Of a stretch of 64,000 nucleotides of DNA, positions 1-8,739 are shown in pieces. Each line of letters begins with the position of its first letter. Positions within the stretch are counted from its first letter, which is position 1. The position numbers were made by a program, and so were the translations under genes. The notes below the pieces were generated by a model. It was given only the letters and a program-made list of their open reading frames with translations. It did no database searches and had not been told where the DNA came from. The DNA is from Streptomyces lateritius (GTDB taxonomy: Bacteria > Actinomycetota > Actinomycetes > Streptomycetales > Streptomycetaceae), in the NCBI RefSeq assembly GCF_014649715.1, contig NZ_BMTO01000015.1:144593-208592 (forward strand). Reading direction: 5' to 3'.

Positions 1-1
1 C

Positions 2-844
2 CTGCGTCTGCCCGAGACCCGCCCCGAGGCCCGCCGGAACCCGGCCGGAGAGGTCGTCGAGAAGGACCGCGTCAGCATCCTCGACGTCCTGCGCGACGCA
101 CCCTTCCGCACCCTCGTCCTCCTCAACCTCCTCGTCTGCCTCGTCTTCACCGCCCCCTGGGTCGGTCTGCCGCTCTCCATGGCGGAGGCGGGCCTCGAAC
201 CCGGCGCGTACGGAGCGGTCATCGCCGTCAACGGTGTCGTCATCGTCGGCTTCCAGCTGCTGGTCAACAAGATGACCGACAAGCGCTCGCCGGCCATGCT
301 GCTCACCGTCTCCTCCCTGCTCTTCGCCCTGGGCACCGGCGCCACCGCGCTGGCCGGCACACCGCTGGTGTTCGCCGCCACCGTGGTCGTGTGGACGATC
401 GGCGAGATGATCCACGTCCCCACCAACGCCGCCGCCACCGCCAAGCTCGCCCCCGAGCACGCACGCGGCCGCTACCAGGGCGTGATGGGCATGTCGTGGG
501 CGCTGTCCGGCTTCCTCGCCCCGATCCTCGCGGGCTGGGTCGTCGACGGTCCGGGACCGGACGTGCTGTGGATCTCCTGCGGGGTCATCGGCTGTGTCGC
601 CGCCCTCGGATACACGACGCGGCTGCGCAAGGCCCTCGCCGACGGCGAGCCGGCGGAGAGCAGGACTGTTGCCGGCCGGCCCGACGTCGACAAGCCCGTC
701 GTCGACAAGCCCGTCGTCGACAAGCCCGTCGTCGACAAGCCGGTCAAGGCCGTCGCCATCGAGGCGGTCGCCGTCGAGCCCGTCGCCGTCGAGGCCGTCG
801 AGCCCGCCGAGGACAGGACCGAGCGTGGCTCCGTCAGCGCCTGA
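2..844 (+). CDS. MFS transporter, 3' part only
   Basis: The reading frame is open from the first bases of the window, so the 5' end lies outside. About 280 residues are visible. After a charged loop there are at least six hydrophobic segments (LVLLNLLVCLVFTAPWVGL, AVIAVNGVVIVGFQLLV, AMLLTVSSLLFAL and so on). The pattern fits the C-terminal six-helix half of a DHA1-type drug efflux MFS protein, with a loop after helix 7 ending in DKRSPAML. The substrate cannot be told. The tail after the last helix (about residue 210 onward) is unusual: four copies of a VDKPV unit followed by VAIEAVAVEPVAVEAVEP. This is low-complexity, probably cytoplasmic and disordered. The stop overlaps by 11 bases the end of the convergent beta-helix gene. 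Confidence 0.85.
   Translation: MRLPETRPEARRNPAGEVVEKDRVSILDVLRDAPFRTLVLLNLLVCLVFTAPWVGLPLSMAEAGLEPGAYGAVIAVNGVVIVGFQLLVNKMTDKRSPAMLLTVSSLLFALGTGATALAGTPLVFAATVVVWTIGEMIHVPTNAAATAKLAPEHARGRYQGVMGMSWALSGFLAPILAGWVVDGPGPDVLWISCGVIGCVAALGYTTRLRKALADGEPAESRTVAGRPDVDKPVVDKPVVDKPVVDKPVKAVAIEAVAVEPVAVEAVEPAEDRTERGSVSA
683..748 (+). repeat. 15-bp in-frame tandem repeat in the MFS tail
   Basis: About four near-identical copies of the 15-mer GTCGTCGACAAGCCC lie in frame and encode VDKPV units. A second, looser repeat of GTCGCCGTCGAG type follows to about 800. The period is a multiple of three, so copy number can change without breaking the frame. Confidence 0.9.
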
Positions 845-2474
845 GCGTCCGCTGCGCCTCGTACAGGTTCCGGGGGCGCACCGCCCCCGGACTCCCGTAC
901 GCCTCCACGCGCGCGTGGAGCTCGCCGGCGAAGTCCGGTACGTCGATCTGGTCGAACTCCCGGACCTCGCTGATGCCGACCGTCGCGCTGTACGGGGCGA
1001 TCGTGTCGATCCTGACCAGGCCCGCCCGTCCGTTGGTGACCGTCACGTTCCAGTGGGTGAAGCGGGCGCCGTACAGCGGGCCCGCCGAGGCGTCGCCGCC
1101 GTGCCGGCCGTTGTTCTCGACCGTGATCTCCGTCCGTACGTTGGCGAACGGCATCCCGCGGTGGGTGTCGAAGGTGCCCATCTCCATCACCCCGCGGCTC
1201 CAGACGTTGTGGCTGGACAGGCCCTCCACGTTGATGCCGTGCAGTTGCGTCCCGGCCTGCGCCGGGACCGTGCGGGCCGCGACACGGAAGTCCTCCACGA
1301 GGTTGTCGTGCGACCCCTCGCGGCAGAAGTACGGGTGGTGCGCGCCGCGTCCCTCGACCCGGGTGCGGCGCAGGGTGCAGGCGGAGGCGGCGACGAGGCC
1401 GAAGCCGTTGTCGACGTGGCGGACGACGACGTCCTCCGCCCAGCAGTCGTAGGCGCACTGGAAGGTGACGCCGTTGTAGCCCTTGTCGAGGAGGTGCGGG
1501 GACTGCGGGGTCTCCACCGCTTCGAGCGTGAGGCCGACGACGCCCGAGTCCGTCAGCGGCTCGGCAAGGGTGACGATCCTCGGGTCCCACTCCGGGCGGG
1601 TGTCGAGCGGCAGCGGGCGTTCGAACGTGACCCGGCGGCCCCGCACCGAGGCGATACGGACCGGCCATTCGTAGGGGACGTAGCTCGTCAGCTTCGTCTT
1701 GTCGTCCCAGACGTACGCCTTCGCGCCCTGGCCGCCGCCCGCCATGCGCTCCAGGAGCGTGTGCCCGGCGTCGTCGGCCAGCCGGAGGAGAACGACGTCT
1801 CCGCGCCGCAGGGCTGACGGGTCGTCGACCGTCACCGACCAGTCGCCGCGGCGCGCGGGGCGGACGGTGGTCAGCGTGCGCCACTCGTCACGGCGATTGC
1901 CGGTCCAGCCCTCGAAGGGCCACGCGCGGGCGCGGACCGCGGCCACCAGGGAGGCGTGCCGGACGTGCGGAGCCAGCCAGATCAGGCCGCCCGCCCACGA
2001 CCACGAGGACTTGTCGCCGCCGTAGCGCGAGCCGTACGGGCCGATCAGCTCGGTGAGGTGCCGGGTCGCCACCAGTTTCGTACGTCCCGAGCCCGCGCCG
2101 CGCAGGACGACGCCGCTGTGGCCGATGTGGAGGTAGCCGTCGATCCGGTACGTCCCCGGCGGCACGATCACCGTGCCGCCGCCCCGCTCCCCCACCTCCG
2201 CCAGCGCCCGGTTGATGGCGGGGGCGGAGTCGGCGGAGCCGTCCGGCACGGCCCCGTACGTGAAGACGCTCGCGACGGCGGGCGGGTGGGGCAGCCGGAT
2301 CGCGCCGCGGCGGGCGCCGGCGCGGCCGACGTAGGGGATCTGGGGGTGGGTGTACGGGGAGTCGGCGAACTCCTCCCAGAGGCGGGCGGCGGGTGCCGGG
2401 GCGAACCCGGATGTCGTGGCGGCCACTCCGACCGCCACCGCGCCGCCCACGAACTGCCTTCTGCTGATCCCCAT
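834..2474 (-). CDS. Tat-exported right-handed beta-helix (pectate-lyase-fold) protein
   Basis: The 546-residue protein starts with a twin-arginine signal (SRRQFVGGAVAVGVAATTSG) followed by a short proline/alanine linker. The start at 2474 was chosen because AAAGGCGGG precedes it and the Tat motif then sits near the N-terminus; an in-frame ATG lies 10 codons upstream. Residues about 60-130 (VFTYGAVPDGSADSAPAINRAL then GGGTVIVPPGTYRI) are the typical opening of the pectate_lyase_3 superfamily, where a catalytic beta-helix is built. The rest alternates short beta strands with polar turns. A carbohydrate lyase or hydrolase acting outside the cell is likely, but no catalytic triad can be assigned, so the substrate is unknown. 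It appears monocistronic and is convergent with the MFS gene. Confidence 0.75.
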   Translation of the reverse strand: MGISRRQFVGGAVAVGVAATTSGFAPAPAARLWEEFADSPYTHPQIPYVGRAGARRGAIRLPHPPAVASVFTYGAVPDGSADSAPAINRALAEVGERGGGTVIVPPGTYRIDGYLHIGHSGVVLRGAGSGRTKLVATRHLTELIGPYGSRYGGDKSSWSWAGGLIWLAPHVRHASLVAAVRARAWPFEGWTGNRRDEWRTLTTVRPARRGDWSVTVDDPSALRRGDVVLLRLADDAGHTLLERMAGGGQGAKAYVWDDKTKLTSYVPYEWPVRIASVRGRRVTFERPLPLDTRPEWDPRIVTLAEPLTDSGVVGLTLEAVETPQSPHLLDKGYNGVTFQCAYDCWAEDVVVRHVDNGFGLVAASACTLRRTRVEGRGAHHPYFCREGSHDNLVEDFRVAARTVPAQAGTQLHGINVEGLSSHNVWSRGVMEMGTFDTHRGMPFANVRTEITVENNGRHGGDASAGPLYGARFTHWNVTVTNGRAGLVRIDTIAPYSATVGISEVREFDQIDVPDFAGELHARVEAYGSPGAVRPRNLYEAQRTLRR

Positions 2475-2582
2475 GAGCCCGCCTTTCATGGATGTGAACA
2501 CCATTCAGATGCACGACGGCGGCGAGCATGGCACGGCCAGGGCGGGGTACGGAAGAGGTCGTGCGGGCCTACGGAGCGAGGC

Positions 2583-3083
2583 TCAGCTCGTGGACTTCTG
2601 GGTCAGGTGCGTGAACGCGTCGAGATTCCGCGTCGACTCGCCCCGCGAGACCCGCCACTCGTACTCCCGCTTGATGGCGCTCGCGAATCCCAGCTCCAGC
2701 AGCGTGTTGAAGGAGCCGTCGGCCGCTTCGAGGACCGAGCCGAGCAGCCGGTCCAGCTCCTCAGGGGTGACGGCCGCCAGCGGCAGTTTGCCGGTCAGAT
2801 AGATGTCCCCGAGGCCGTCGACCGCGTAACTGACGCCGTACAGCTTGAGGTTGCGCTCCAGGAGCCAGCGGTGGACGCCGGTCTCGTTCTCGTCGGGGTG
2901 GCGGATGACGAACGCGTTGAGCGAGAGGGAGTGACGGCCCACCCGGAGCGAGAGCGTCGTGAAGAGCTTGCGCGTACCGGGGAGTTTGACGACGTACGAG
3001 CCGGGCTCGGGGGACTCCCACTCCAGTTCGGCGTCCTTGAAGGTGTCCTCGATGACCTGCTGGGCACGGGTGACGTCAGCCAT
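2583..3083 (-). CDS. YbjN domain protein
   Basis: This 166-residue soluble protein matches the YbjN/T3SS-chaperone-like fold family. It has an alpha/beta layout with a conserved centre (GRHSLSLNAFVIRHPDENE, then VHRWLLERNLKLYGVSYAVD). The family is conserved in actinobacteria but its molecular role is not established. The start overlaps the end of mshA by 8 bases on the same strand, so it is translated from the mshA message. The coupling hints at a link with mycothiol or redox physiology, which is inference only. Confidence 0.85.
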   Translation of the reverse strand: MADVTRAQQVIEDTFKDAELEWESPEPGSYVVKLPGTRKLFTTLSLRVGRHSLSLNAFVIRHPDENETGVHRWLLERNLKLYGVSYAVDGLGDIYLTGKLPLAAVTPEELDRLLGSVLEAADGSFNTLLELGFASAIKREYEWRVSRGESTRNLDAFTHLTQKSTS

Positions 3084-4419
3084 GGTGTGAGCGTACGCGA
3101 CGGCGGTGATCGTGCATCGCGGCCGTGTACACGTCCGCCGTGCCGGAGGCCGCCGTGTCCCAGCCGAAGGAACCGGCGTGCCGGGCCGCCGCCGCGCCCA
3201 TCCGGGCGGACAGGGCAGGGTCGTCCACGAAGCGGGCGAGTGCCCGGGCGTAGTCCGCCGGGTCGTGACCCTGGACGAGGAGACCGGTGACGTCGTCCCG
3301 TACCGCGACCGGAAGGCCGCCTACCGCCGCCGCGACGACCGGGGTGCCGGCCGCCTGCGCCTCGATGGCGACCAGACCGAAGGACTCGCTGTACGAGGGC
3401 ATGACCAGCACCGACGCGGCGCGGAACCAGTCCGCGAGCCGTTCCTGGCCGACCGGCGGGTGGAAGCGGACGACATCCGCGATGCCGAGCCGGGCGGCGA
3501 GCTTCTGCAGCCCCTCGGGCTTGGCCAGGCCGCTGCCGCTCGGCCCGCCGACGACGGGGACGACCATGCGGGAACGGAGGGAGGGGTCCCGCTCCAGCAG
3601 CAGGGCCGCCGCCCGCAGCAGGATGTCGGGTGCCTTCAGCGGCTGGATACGGCCCGCGAAGACCGGGATGAAGGCGTCGGCGGGCAGGCCGAGGCGGGCC
3701 CGGGCGGCGGCGCGGCCGTCCGCGGGGCGGAAGTGGTCCAGGTTCACCCCGGGGTGGACGACCGCGACCTTCGACGGCTCGGCCTGGTAGAAGCGGACGA
3801 GCTCGTCGGCCTCCTCCGCGGTGTTGGCGATCAGCCGGTCGGCGGCGCGGACGATCTGGGTCTCGCCGATGACCCGGGCCGCGGGCTCGGGGGTGTCGCC
3901 GTCGGCGAGGGCGGCGTTCTTGACCTTCGCCATGGTGTGCATGGCGTGCACGAGCGGGACGCCCCAGCGTTCGGCGGCGAGCCAGCCGACGTGGCCGGAG
4001 AGCCAGTAGTGCGAGTGGACCAGGTCGTAGTGGCCGGGGCGGTGGCCCGCCCACGCCTGCATCACCCCGTGCGTGAAGGCACACAGCTGGGCCGGCAGCT
4101 CCTCCTTGGCCAGGCCCTCGTACGGGCCGGCGTCCACATGCCGTACGAGAACGCCCGGGGCGAGCTCGACGACCGGGGCCAGACCGCCGGTGGTGGCCCG
4201 GGTGAAGATCTCGACCTCGATGTTGATGGCGGCGAGCCGCTTGGCCAGCTCCACGATGTAGACGTTCATGCCGCCCGCGTCGCCGGTGCCCGGCTGGTGG
4301 AGGGGCGAGGTGTGGACGCTGAGCATGGCCACCCGGCGCGGGGTCCGATGACGTCCGGGGAGCCGGAGCCTGGGCGGCGTCGCCAGGGAGCCGGCGAGCC
4401 GGGACACGTACTGGCTCAC
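3076..4419 (-). CDS. mshA: D-inositol-3-phosphate glycosyltransferase, first step of mycothiol synthesis
   Basis: MshA transfers GlcNAc from UDP-GlcNAc to 1D-myo-inositol-3-phosphate, the committed step of mycothiol synthesis. The 447-residue protein is a GT4 (GT-B) enzyme. The N-terminal domain carries the family signature VAMLSVHTSPLHQPGTGDAG followed by GMNVYIVELAKRL. The C-terminal nucleotide-sugar domain contains AGRIQPLKAPD and PSYSESFGLVAIEAQAAGTP, including the EX7E-type acidic pair. The GTG start at 4419 is preceded by GGAAGGA; a much longer open frame upstream is a shadow. It is followed by ybjN with an 8-base overlap. The other late mycothiol gene in the window is mshD at 45.3 kb. 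Confidence 0.95.
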   Translation of the reverse strand: MSQYVSRLAGSLATPPRLRLPGRHRTPRRVAMLSVHTSPLHQPGTGDAGGMNVYIVELAKRLAAINIEVEIFTRATTGGLAPVVELAPGVLVRHVDAGPYEGLAKEELPAQLCAFTHGVMQAWAGHRPGHYDLVHSHYWLSGHVGWLAAERWGVPLVHAMHTMAKVKNAALADGDTPEPAARVIGETQIVRAADRLIANTAEEADELVRFYQAEPSKVAVVHPGVNLDHFRPADGRAAARARLGLPADAFIPVFAGRIQPLKAPDILLRAAALLLERDPSLRSRMVVPVVGGPSGSGLAKPEGLQKLAARLGIADVVRFHPPVGQERLADWFRAASVLVMPSYSESFGLVAIEAQAAGTPVVAAAVGGLPVAVRDDVTGLLVQGHDPADYARALARFVDDPALSARMGAAAARHAGSFGWDTAASGTADVYTAAMHDHRRRVRSHHG

Positions 4420-4541
4420 GTCGACGGTCCTTCCGCTCGGAGCTAGGGCATAGCGGGTTCGGCGGTGGTGCGGGTCGTACGGGTACGGCGGTGGTGCGGG
4501 CACGACTCGTAGGACGGCGGGGCCGCCCTTCCACGCGGGAC

Positions 4542-4568
4542 AACACCGGAATGACGGCATCCATTTCC
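4542..4568 (-). promoter_or_regulatory. Possible SigR-type promoter for mshA
   Basis: Reading the minus strand, GGAAAT is followed after 18 bases by GTTGT, about 120 bases before the mshA start. The thiol-stress sigma factor SigR of Streptomyces recognises GGAAT-N18/19-GTT and mshA is a known SigR target in S. coelicolor. One base of the -35 differs from consensus, so this is a suggestion only. Confidence 0.4.
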
Positions 4569-4626
4569 GTTTTGCCAATTCATTGCCCACTACATACGGC
4601 GCGCCGCGCCCCCGTACCCTCGTCCC

Positions 4627-5433
4627 ATGGCCCCGCGCACCACCCGCCCCGCCGGGACCCGCCCCGTCGGTACGACGACCCGCGGGACCACCAACCCCAA
4701 TCGACTGCGCCGCATGGACCGCTGGATCGCCGCCGTCCACGGCGGCGCCCTGCGCCGGTTCGCCGCGCCCCCGCTCGCCGTCGACCTGGGTTACGGTGCC
4801 GCCCCCTGGACCGCCGTCGAGCTGCTCACCCGGCTGCGCACAGCCGACCCGCGCGCCGAGGTCGTCGGCATCGAGATCGAGCCGGCCCGGGTCGCCGCCG
4901 CCCGCCCGTACGAGCGGGCGGGCCTCACCTTCCTGCACGGCGGCTTCGAGGTTCCGGTGGCGGGCGAGGTAGCGCTGATCCGGGCCGCGAACGTGCTGCG
5001 CCAGTACGACGAGGGCGAGGTCGCCGCGGTGTGGACGCGGCTGTGCGCCCGCCTCGCCCCGGGCGGCCTGCTGGTGGAGGGGACGTGTGACGAGATCGGA
5101 CGTCGGCACGTGTGGGTGGCGCTCGACCGCTCCGGGCCCCGGACGGTGACCTTCGCCACCCGGCTCGGCTCGCTGGAGCGCCCGTCCGACCTCGCCGAGC
5201 GGCTGCCGAAGGCGCTGATCCACCGCAATGTGCCGGGCGAGCCGGTGCACGCCTTCCTGCGGGACTTCGACCGGGCGTGGGCGGCGGCGGCTCCGTACGC
5301 CTCGCTCGGCGCGCGCCAGCGCTGGATCCGGGCGGTACGCGACCTGGCGACGGACTGGCCACTGACGGACGGGCGTTCGCGGTGGCGGCAGGGCGAGGTG
5401 ACGGTCCGCTGGGAGGCACTCGCCCCCCGCTGA
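4627..5433 (+). CDS. Class I SAM-dependent methyltransferase-like protein
   Basis: The 268-residue protein carries a Rossmann methyltransferase core. Motif I is VDLGYGAAPWTAVELL (a variant GxG loop) and the acidic end of strand 2 is VVGIEIEPARV. A post-motif stretch, LIRAANVLRQYDEGEV, occupies the position of the catalytic-face motif IV, and LAPGGLLVEGTCDE follows. It is divergent from mshA across a 207-base promoter region. An internal ATG at 4714 (MDRWIAAVHGG) could be an alternative start because the first 29 residues are basic, low-complexity and TRP-rich. Neither substrate nor pathway can be read from the sequence. Confidence 0.75.
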   Translation: MAPRTTRPAGTRPVGTTTRGTTNPNRLRRMDRWIAAVHGGALRRFAAPPLAVDLGYGAAPWTAVELLTRLRTADPRAEVVGIEIEPARVAAARPYERAGLTFLHGGFEVPVAGEVALIRAANVLRQYDEGEVAAVWTRLCARLAPGGLLVEGTCDEIGRRHVWVALDRSGPRTVTFATRLGSLERPSDLAERLPKALIHRNVPGEPVHAFLRDFDRAWAAAAPYASLGARQRWIRAVRDLATDWPLTDGRSRWRQGEVTVRWEALAPR

Positions 5434-5638
5434 GGGCCCGGCCACGCCGCGCTCGCCTCCGCCCGACGGCCCCCGCCCCCGCCCTCTCCCCCGGCCTTTC
5501 CCCCAACCGCCGGTGAATTCGCGGCGCGTCGGGAACGCACCTCGCGTATCGCTCGTCCCCTGTGAGGGGTACCGGCCCGACAGGCCCCGGTCTCCCCTGT
5601 TGCTTTCACGTTTCGCATGGCACTATCGCCAAGGTCAC

Positions 5639-5651
5639 CAGTAAGTTACTG
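5639..5651. promoter_or_regulatory. 13-bp perfect palindrome upstream of the NlpC/P60 gene
   Basis: CAGTAA-G-TTACTG is a perfect 6-1-6 inverted repeat. It stands out as AT-rich in a GC-rich leader, 50-60 bases before the start codon of the secreted peptidase. It looks like a binding site for a dimeric repressor, but none can be named. Confidence 0.5.
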
Positions 5652-5702
5652 ACGGTAAATCAGATCCATGACATGCCGGTGCGGACTGTCCGAGGGGGAG
5701 CT

Positions 5703-6761
5703 TTGAACCGACGCCGCTGTGCCACCGCCGCGATCACCGTGGTCTGCGCCCTGACGGTGCTCGCCGCACCCGTACTCGCCGGGACGGCCACGGCAGCGCC
5801 CCTTCCGCCCGCTCCCCCCGCCCTGCCCGAGAAGAGCCTCGAAGAGGTCCGCAGGGAGATAGACGGCCTGTACCGGCAGGCCGCCGTCGCCACCGACGCG
5901 TACAACCTGGCCGAGGAGCAGACCAAGGAGCAGTCCGCCGAGATCGTGCAGCTGGCCCGGATGATCGTGGCCGGCCGCGAGAAGATCGACAGGCTCAAGG
6001 CGCAGGCGGGTGCGGCGGCCCGTGCCCAGTACCGCAACGGCGGTCTGCCCGACGACGCCCAGTTCGTCCTCACCAACGACCCGCAGCTCTTCCTGGACAA
6101 CGCCGGACGGCTGCAGCGGGGCCAGAAGGCCACCAAGGACCTCCTCGCCGAGATGACCCGTACGCAGGCGGAGTTGACGGTCTACGCCAAGGACGCGGGC
6201 ACCAACTGGACCAAGCTGGAGGCCAACCGCGTCAAGCAGGCCAAGGCGAAGAAGGACATCAACGACAAGATCGCCGCGGCCAAGAAGCTCGAGTCCGAGC
6301 TGGCGGCCGAGGAGCGCGCGCGGCTGCTGAGGCTGGAGGAGCAGGAGCAGTACAAGGCGCAGACCGCCTGGCTGAGCACCGGCGTCCTCAAGGGCCTCGA
6401 CGGCACGGCGACCGCGCAGGGCAAGCGCGCGGTGGAGTTCGCCACGGCGCAGATCGGCAAGCCGTACGTCTGGGGCGCGGAGGGACCGGGCTCGTTCGAC
6501 TGTTCCGGTCTGACGCAGAGCGCCTGGGCCGCGGCGGGCCGCCCCATCCCACGCACTTCGCAGGAGCAGTGGCGCCTGCTGCCGCGCGTGGAGATCAAGG
6601 ACATGCGGCCGGGCGACCTGATCGTCTACTACAAGGACGCGAGCCACATCGGGATGTACATCGGCAACGGCGCGATGGTGCACGCACCTCGCCCGGGCCG
6701 GAACGTGACGATCGCGGGTGCGGGCTCGATGGAGATCCTCGGAGTCGTGCGCCCGGAGTGA
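5703..6761 (+). CDS. Secreted NlpC/P60 peptidoglycan hydrolase
   Basis: The 352-residue protein starts with a Sec signal peptide (basic NRRR, hydrophobic ITVVCALTVLAAPVLAG, AxA-type end). A long coiled-coil region of about residues 50-225 (many K, E, Q, A heptads) follows. The C-terminal NlpC/P60 domain of about 110 residues contains the catalytic cysteine in FDCSGLTQSAW and the histidine in SHIGMYIGNG. Such enzymes cut D-gamma-Glu-meso-DAP or related stem-peptide bonds, and the coiled coil usually acts as an autoinhibitory or recruiting element, as in RipA/PcsB-like proteins. The TTG start at 5703 follows GAGGGGGAG closely and gives a clean signal peptide. The ATG at 5673 would add ten residues before it. 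Confidence 0.88.
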   Translation: MNRRRCATAAITVVCALTVLAAPVLAGTATAAPLPPAPPALPEKSLEEVRREIDGLYRQAAVATDAYNLAEEQTKEQSAEIVQLARMIVAGREKIDRLKAQAGAAARAQYRNGGLPDDAQFVLTNDPQLFLDNAGRLQRGQKATKDLLAEMTRTQAELTVYAKDAGTNWTKLEANRVKQAKAKKDINDKIAAAKKLESELAAEERARLLRLEEQEQYKAQTAWLSTGVLKGLDGTATAQGKRAVEFATAQIGKPYVWGAEGPGSFDCSGLTQSAWAAAGRPIPRTSQEQWRLLPRVEIKDMRPGDLIVYYKDASHIGMYIGNGAMVHAPRPGRNVTIAGAGSMEILGVVRPE

Positions 6762-6999
6762 GCCCGCGTGACCCCGCTCACGGTCGCGATGAGCCGCGAG
6801 GCAGGGCGCCGGGCGTGATGTTCGTCATGGCCCGGCGGGCAACAACCTCCCCATGCGCGGCATATGCCAACGACTCAGTACCGCCTGTGTCGTGATCGCC
6901 ATTCCGTTGCCCGGCGGGGTGACGCTATGGTCCCCGTCTGGCGGGACGTCGTTCGTCGCCCTGCCGCGCCCTCGGGGGGAGGGAAGGAAACCAGGACCG

Positions 7000-8259
7000 A
7001 TGCCCGTACCCGTACCGCGCCAGAGAATCGTCTCTGCGGCGGCGCCCGGCGCTGCCACCGCCGTGAGCGCCGCGACTGCGACTGGCACCGATCTCACCCT
7101 GCTCGTCATCGAGGACGACCCGGCGGGGGCCCTCGCCGTACCCGAAATGCTCGACGCCGACGGCACGCGCGTCCGGATCCGTACCGCCCGCAACCTCACC
7201 GAGGCGGAGCGGCTGCTCACCGACGACGTGCACTGCGTCCTGGTCGACCTGGCGCTGCCGGGGCCCCGGGCGGCCGGTGACGACCCGCTGGCGCCCCTGC
7301 GGCACGTGCTGCGGCTCGCCCCGCACCACGCCGTCCTGGCGCTCGCGGCCTCGGCCGACGCCGAACTGGCGGCGGAGGCGGTACGGGTCGGGGCACAGGA
7401 CCACCTCTTCCGCGAGGAGCTCGACGGCCGGCTGCTGAGCCGGGCGATCCGGTACGCGGTCGAGCGCAAGCGGGCCGACGCGGTGCAGGTGAAGCTGACC
7501 GAGTCACGGCTGCGGGCGCAGGAGAACGCCCGCCTGGAACGCGGACTGCTCCCCACCCCGCTCCTGGAGGGCTCCGACCTGCGGTTCGCGGCGCGCTACC
7601 GGCCCGGCCGCTCGCGCGCGCTGCTCGGCGGCGACTTCTACGACACGGTCCGCACCGCCGACGGCACGGTCCACGCGATGATCGGCGACGTCTGCGGCCA
7701 CGGCCCGGACGAGGCGGCGCTGGGCGTCGAGCTGCGGATCGCGTGGCGGGCGCTGACCTTCGCCGGCCTGTGCGGGGACGAGCTGCTCTCGACGATGCAG
7801 CAGGTCCTGGAGCACGAGCGGGAGAGCGAGGAGATCTTCGCGACGCTCTGCACGGTCGACATCGCCCCGGACGGGCGCCGGGCTGGCCTCTGCCTGGCCG
7901 GACACCCTTCGCCGCTGATCGCCCGGCACGGCCGGGCGGCGCGGCTGCTGCCGTACGAGGACGGCGGCCCGGCACTCGGCCTGCTGCCGCGCGCCCGCTG
8001 GCCGCGGCGCCAGGTGGAGCTCGGCGGCTCGTGGAGCCTGCTGATGTACACGGACGGGCTCATCGAGGGCCGCTCGGCGGGGCCGGGCTCGCCACGCCTC
8101 GGTCAGGACGGGATGGTCGAGATGATCAACCGGCAGCTGGCCGAGGGCCTACGGGGCGAGGAACTCCTGGAGGCGGCGGTGACGGAGGTCCGGTCTCTGA
8201 ACGGCGGGGAGCTGACGGACGACGTGGCGGTCCTGGCACTGGAAAGGGCCCGGGGGTAG
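7000..8259 (+). CDS. Receiver-like plus PP2C (SpoIIE-type) serine phosphatase
   Basis: The 419-residue protein has two domains. The N-terminal response-regulator-like receiver (about residues 25-145) includes the acidic pair LLVIEDD and phospho-acceptor region CVLVDLALPG. The C-terminal PP2C/SpoIIE phosphatase (about residues 185-419) has metal-binding GGDFYD and IGDVCGHGPDEA and the late motif LTDDVAVLAL. This architecture is common in actinobacterial partner-switching, where the phosphatase dephosphorylates an anti-anti-sigma factor. No histidine kinase, anti-sigma or STAS gene is adjacent, so the partner is elsewhere. The ATG at 7000 was chosen for the AGGA just upstream; an in-frame ATG at 6853 would add 49 residues without domain character. 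Confidence 0.85.
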   Translation: MPVPVPRQRIVSAAAPGAATAVSAATATGTDLTLLVIEDDPAGALAVPEMLDADGTRVRIRTARNLTEAERLLTDDVHCVLVDLALPGPRAAGDDPLAPLRHVLRLAPHHAVLALAASADAELAAEAVRVGAQDHLFREELDGRLLSRAIRYAVERKRADAVQVKLTESRLRAQENARLERGLLPTPLLEGSDLRFAARYRPGRSRALLGGDFYDTVRTADGTVHAMIGDVCGHGPDEAALGVELRIAWRALTFAGLCGDELLSTMQQVLEHERESEEIFATLCTVDIAPDGRRAGLCLAGHPSPLIARHGRAARLLPYEDGGPALGLLPRARWPRRQVELGGSWSLLMYTDGLIEGRSAGPGSPRLGQDGMVEMINRQLAEGLRGEELLEAAVTEVRSLNGGELTDDVAVLALERARG

Positions 8260-8270
8260 CCCCCGGGCCC
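8246..8270. terminator. Hairpin terminator carrying the PP2C stop codon in its loop
   Basis: An 11-bp perfect stem (GGGCCCGGGGG / CCCCCGGGCCC) has the three-base loop TAG, which is itself the stop codon of the phosphatase gene. It lies between convergent genes and can serve both. Confidence 0.85.
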
Positions 8271-8308
8271 TCACAGCTCGCTTCTCACTCGCTCCCGTAC
8301 CGTCCGCC

Positions 8309-8653
8309 TCACCGGCCGCCGTTGTAGGGACCGTACGGTCCGTCGCTGCTGGAGCCGCCGCCGCGACGGCCGCCGCCCCCGCCGGAGACCTGGCGGATGG
8401 CGGGCCGGACGTCGACCATGAAGACGATGGCCGCGATGAGCCCCGCGATCTGCAGGAAGAGCATCGGCAGCAGCAGATTCAGGGCGAGGTTGATGCCCAG
8501 CAGGATCAGCCAGAATTTCTTGGTCTGCTTCTCCGCCGCGCGATAGGCGTCCTCGCGCGCCATGGCCGCGAAGACCAGCGCGGTGACGGCGAAGCCGATG
8601 AAGACCAGGCCGATGACCAGCCAGATGATGGAGTCGAATCCCGCGCGCAGCAT
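8309..8653 (-). CDS. DUF2516 family small membrane protein
   Basis: This 114-residue protein has an N-terminal membrane helix (IIWLVIGLVFIGFAVTALVFA), a polar middle (REDAYRAAEKQTKKFW), then a helical hairpin (LILLGINLALNLLLPMLFL and IAGLIAAIVFMVDV). It ends in a Gly/Ser/Arg/Tyr-rich cytoplasmic tail. It fits DUF2516, an actinobacterial family of unknown function. The start at 8653 is preceded by GAGGCGG. It lies downstream of the HBHA-like and XRE genes on the same strand, a conserved trio as far as I recall, suggesting an envelope role. Confidence 0.85.
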   Translation of the reverse strand: MLRAGFDSIIWLVIGLVFIGFAVTALVFAAMAREDAYRAAEKQTKKFWLILLGINLALNLLLPMLFLQIAGLIAAIVFMVDVRPAIRQVSGGGGGRRGGGSSSDGPYGPYNGGR

Positions 8654-8739
8654 GTCTGAACCGCCTCGTGAGTGGATGGAGCGCCTCGCGGCCAAGGTAC
8701 CCGGTACAACGCACCGGGCACCCTGATTGGTGCCTCCGG

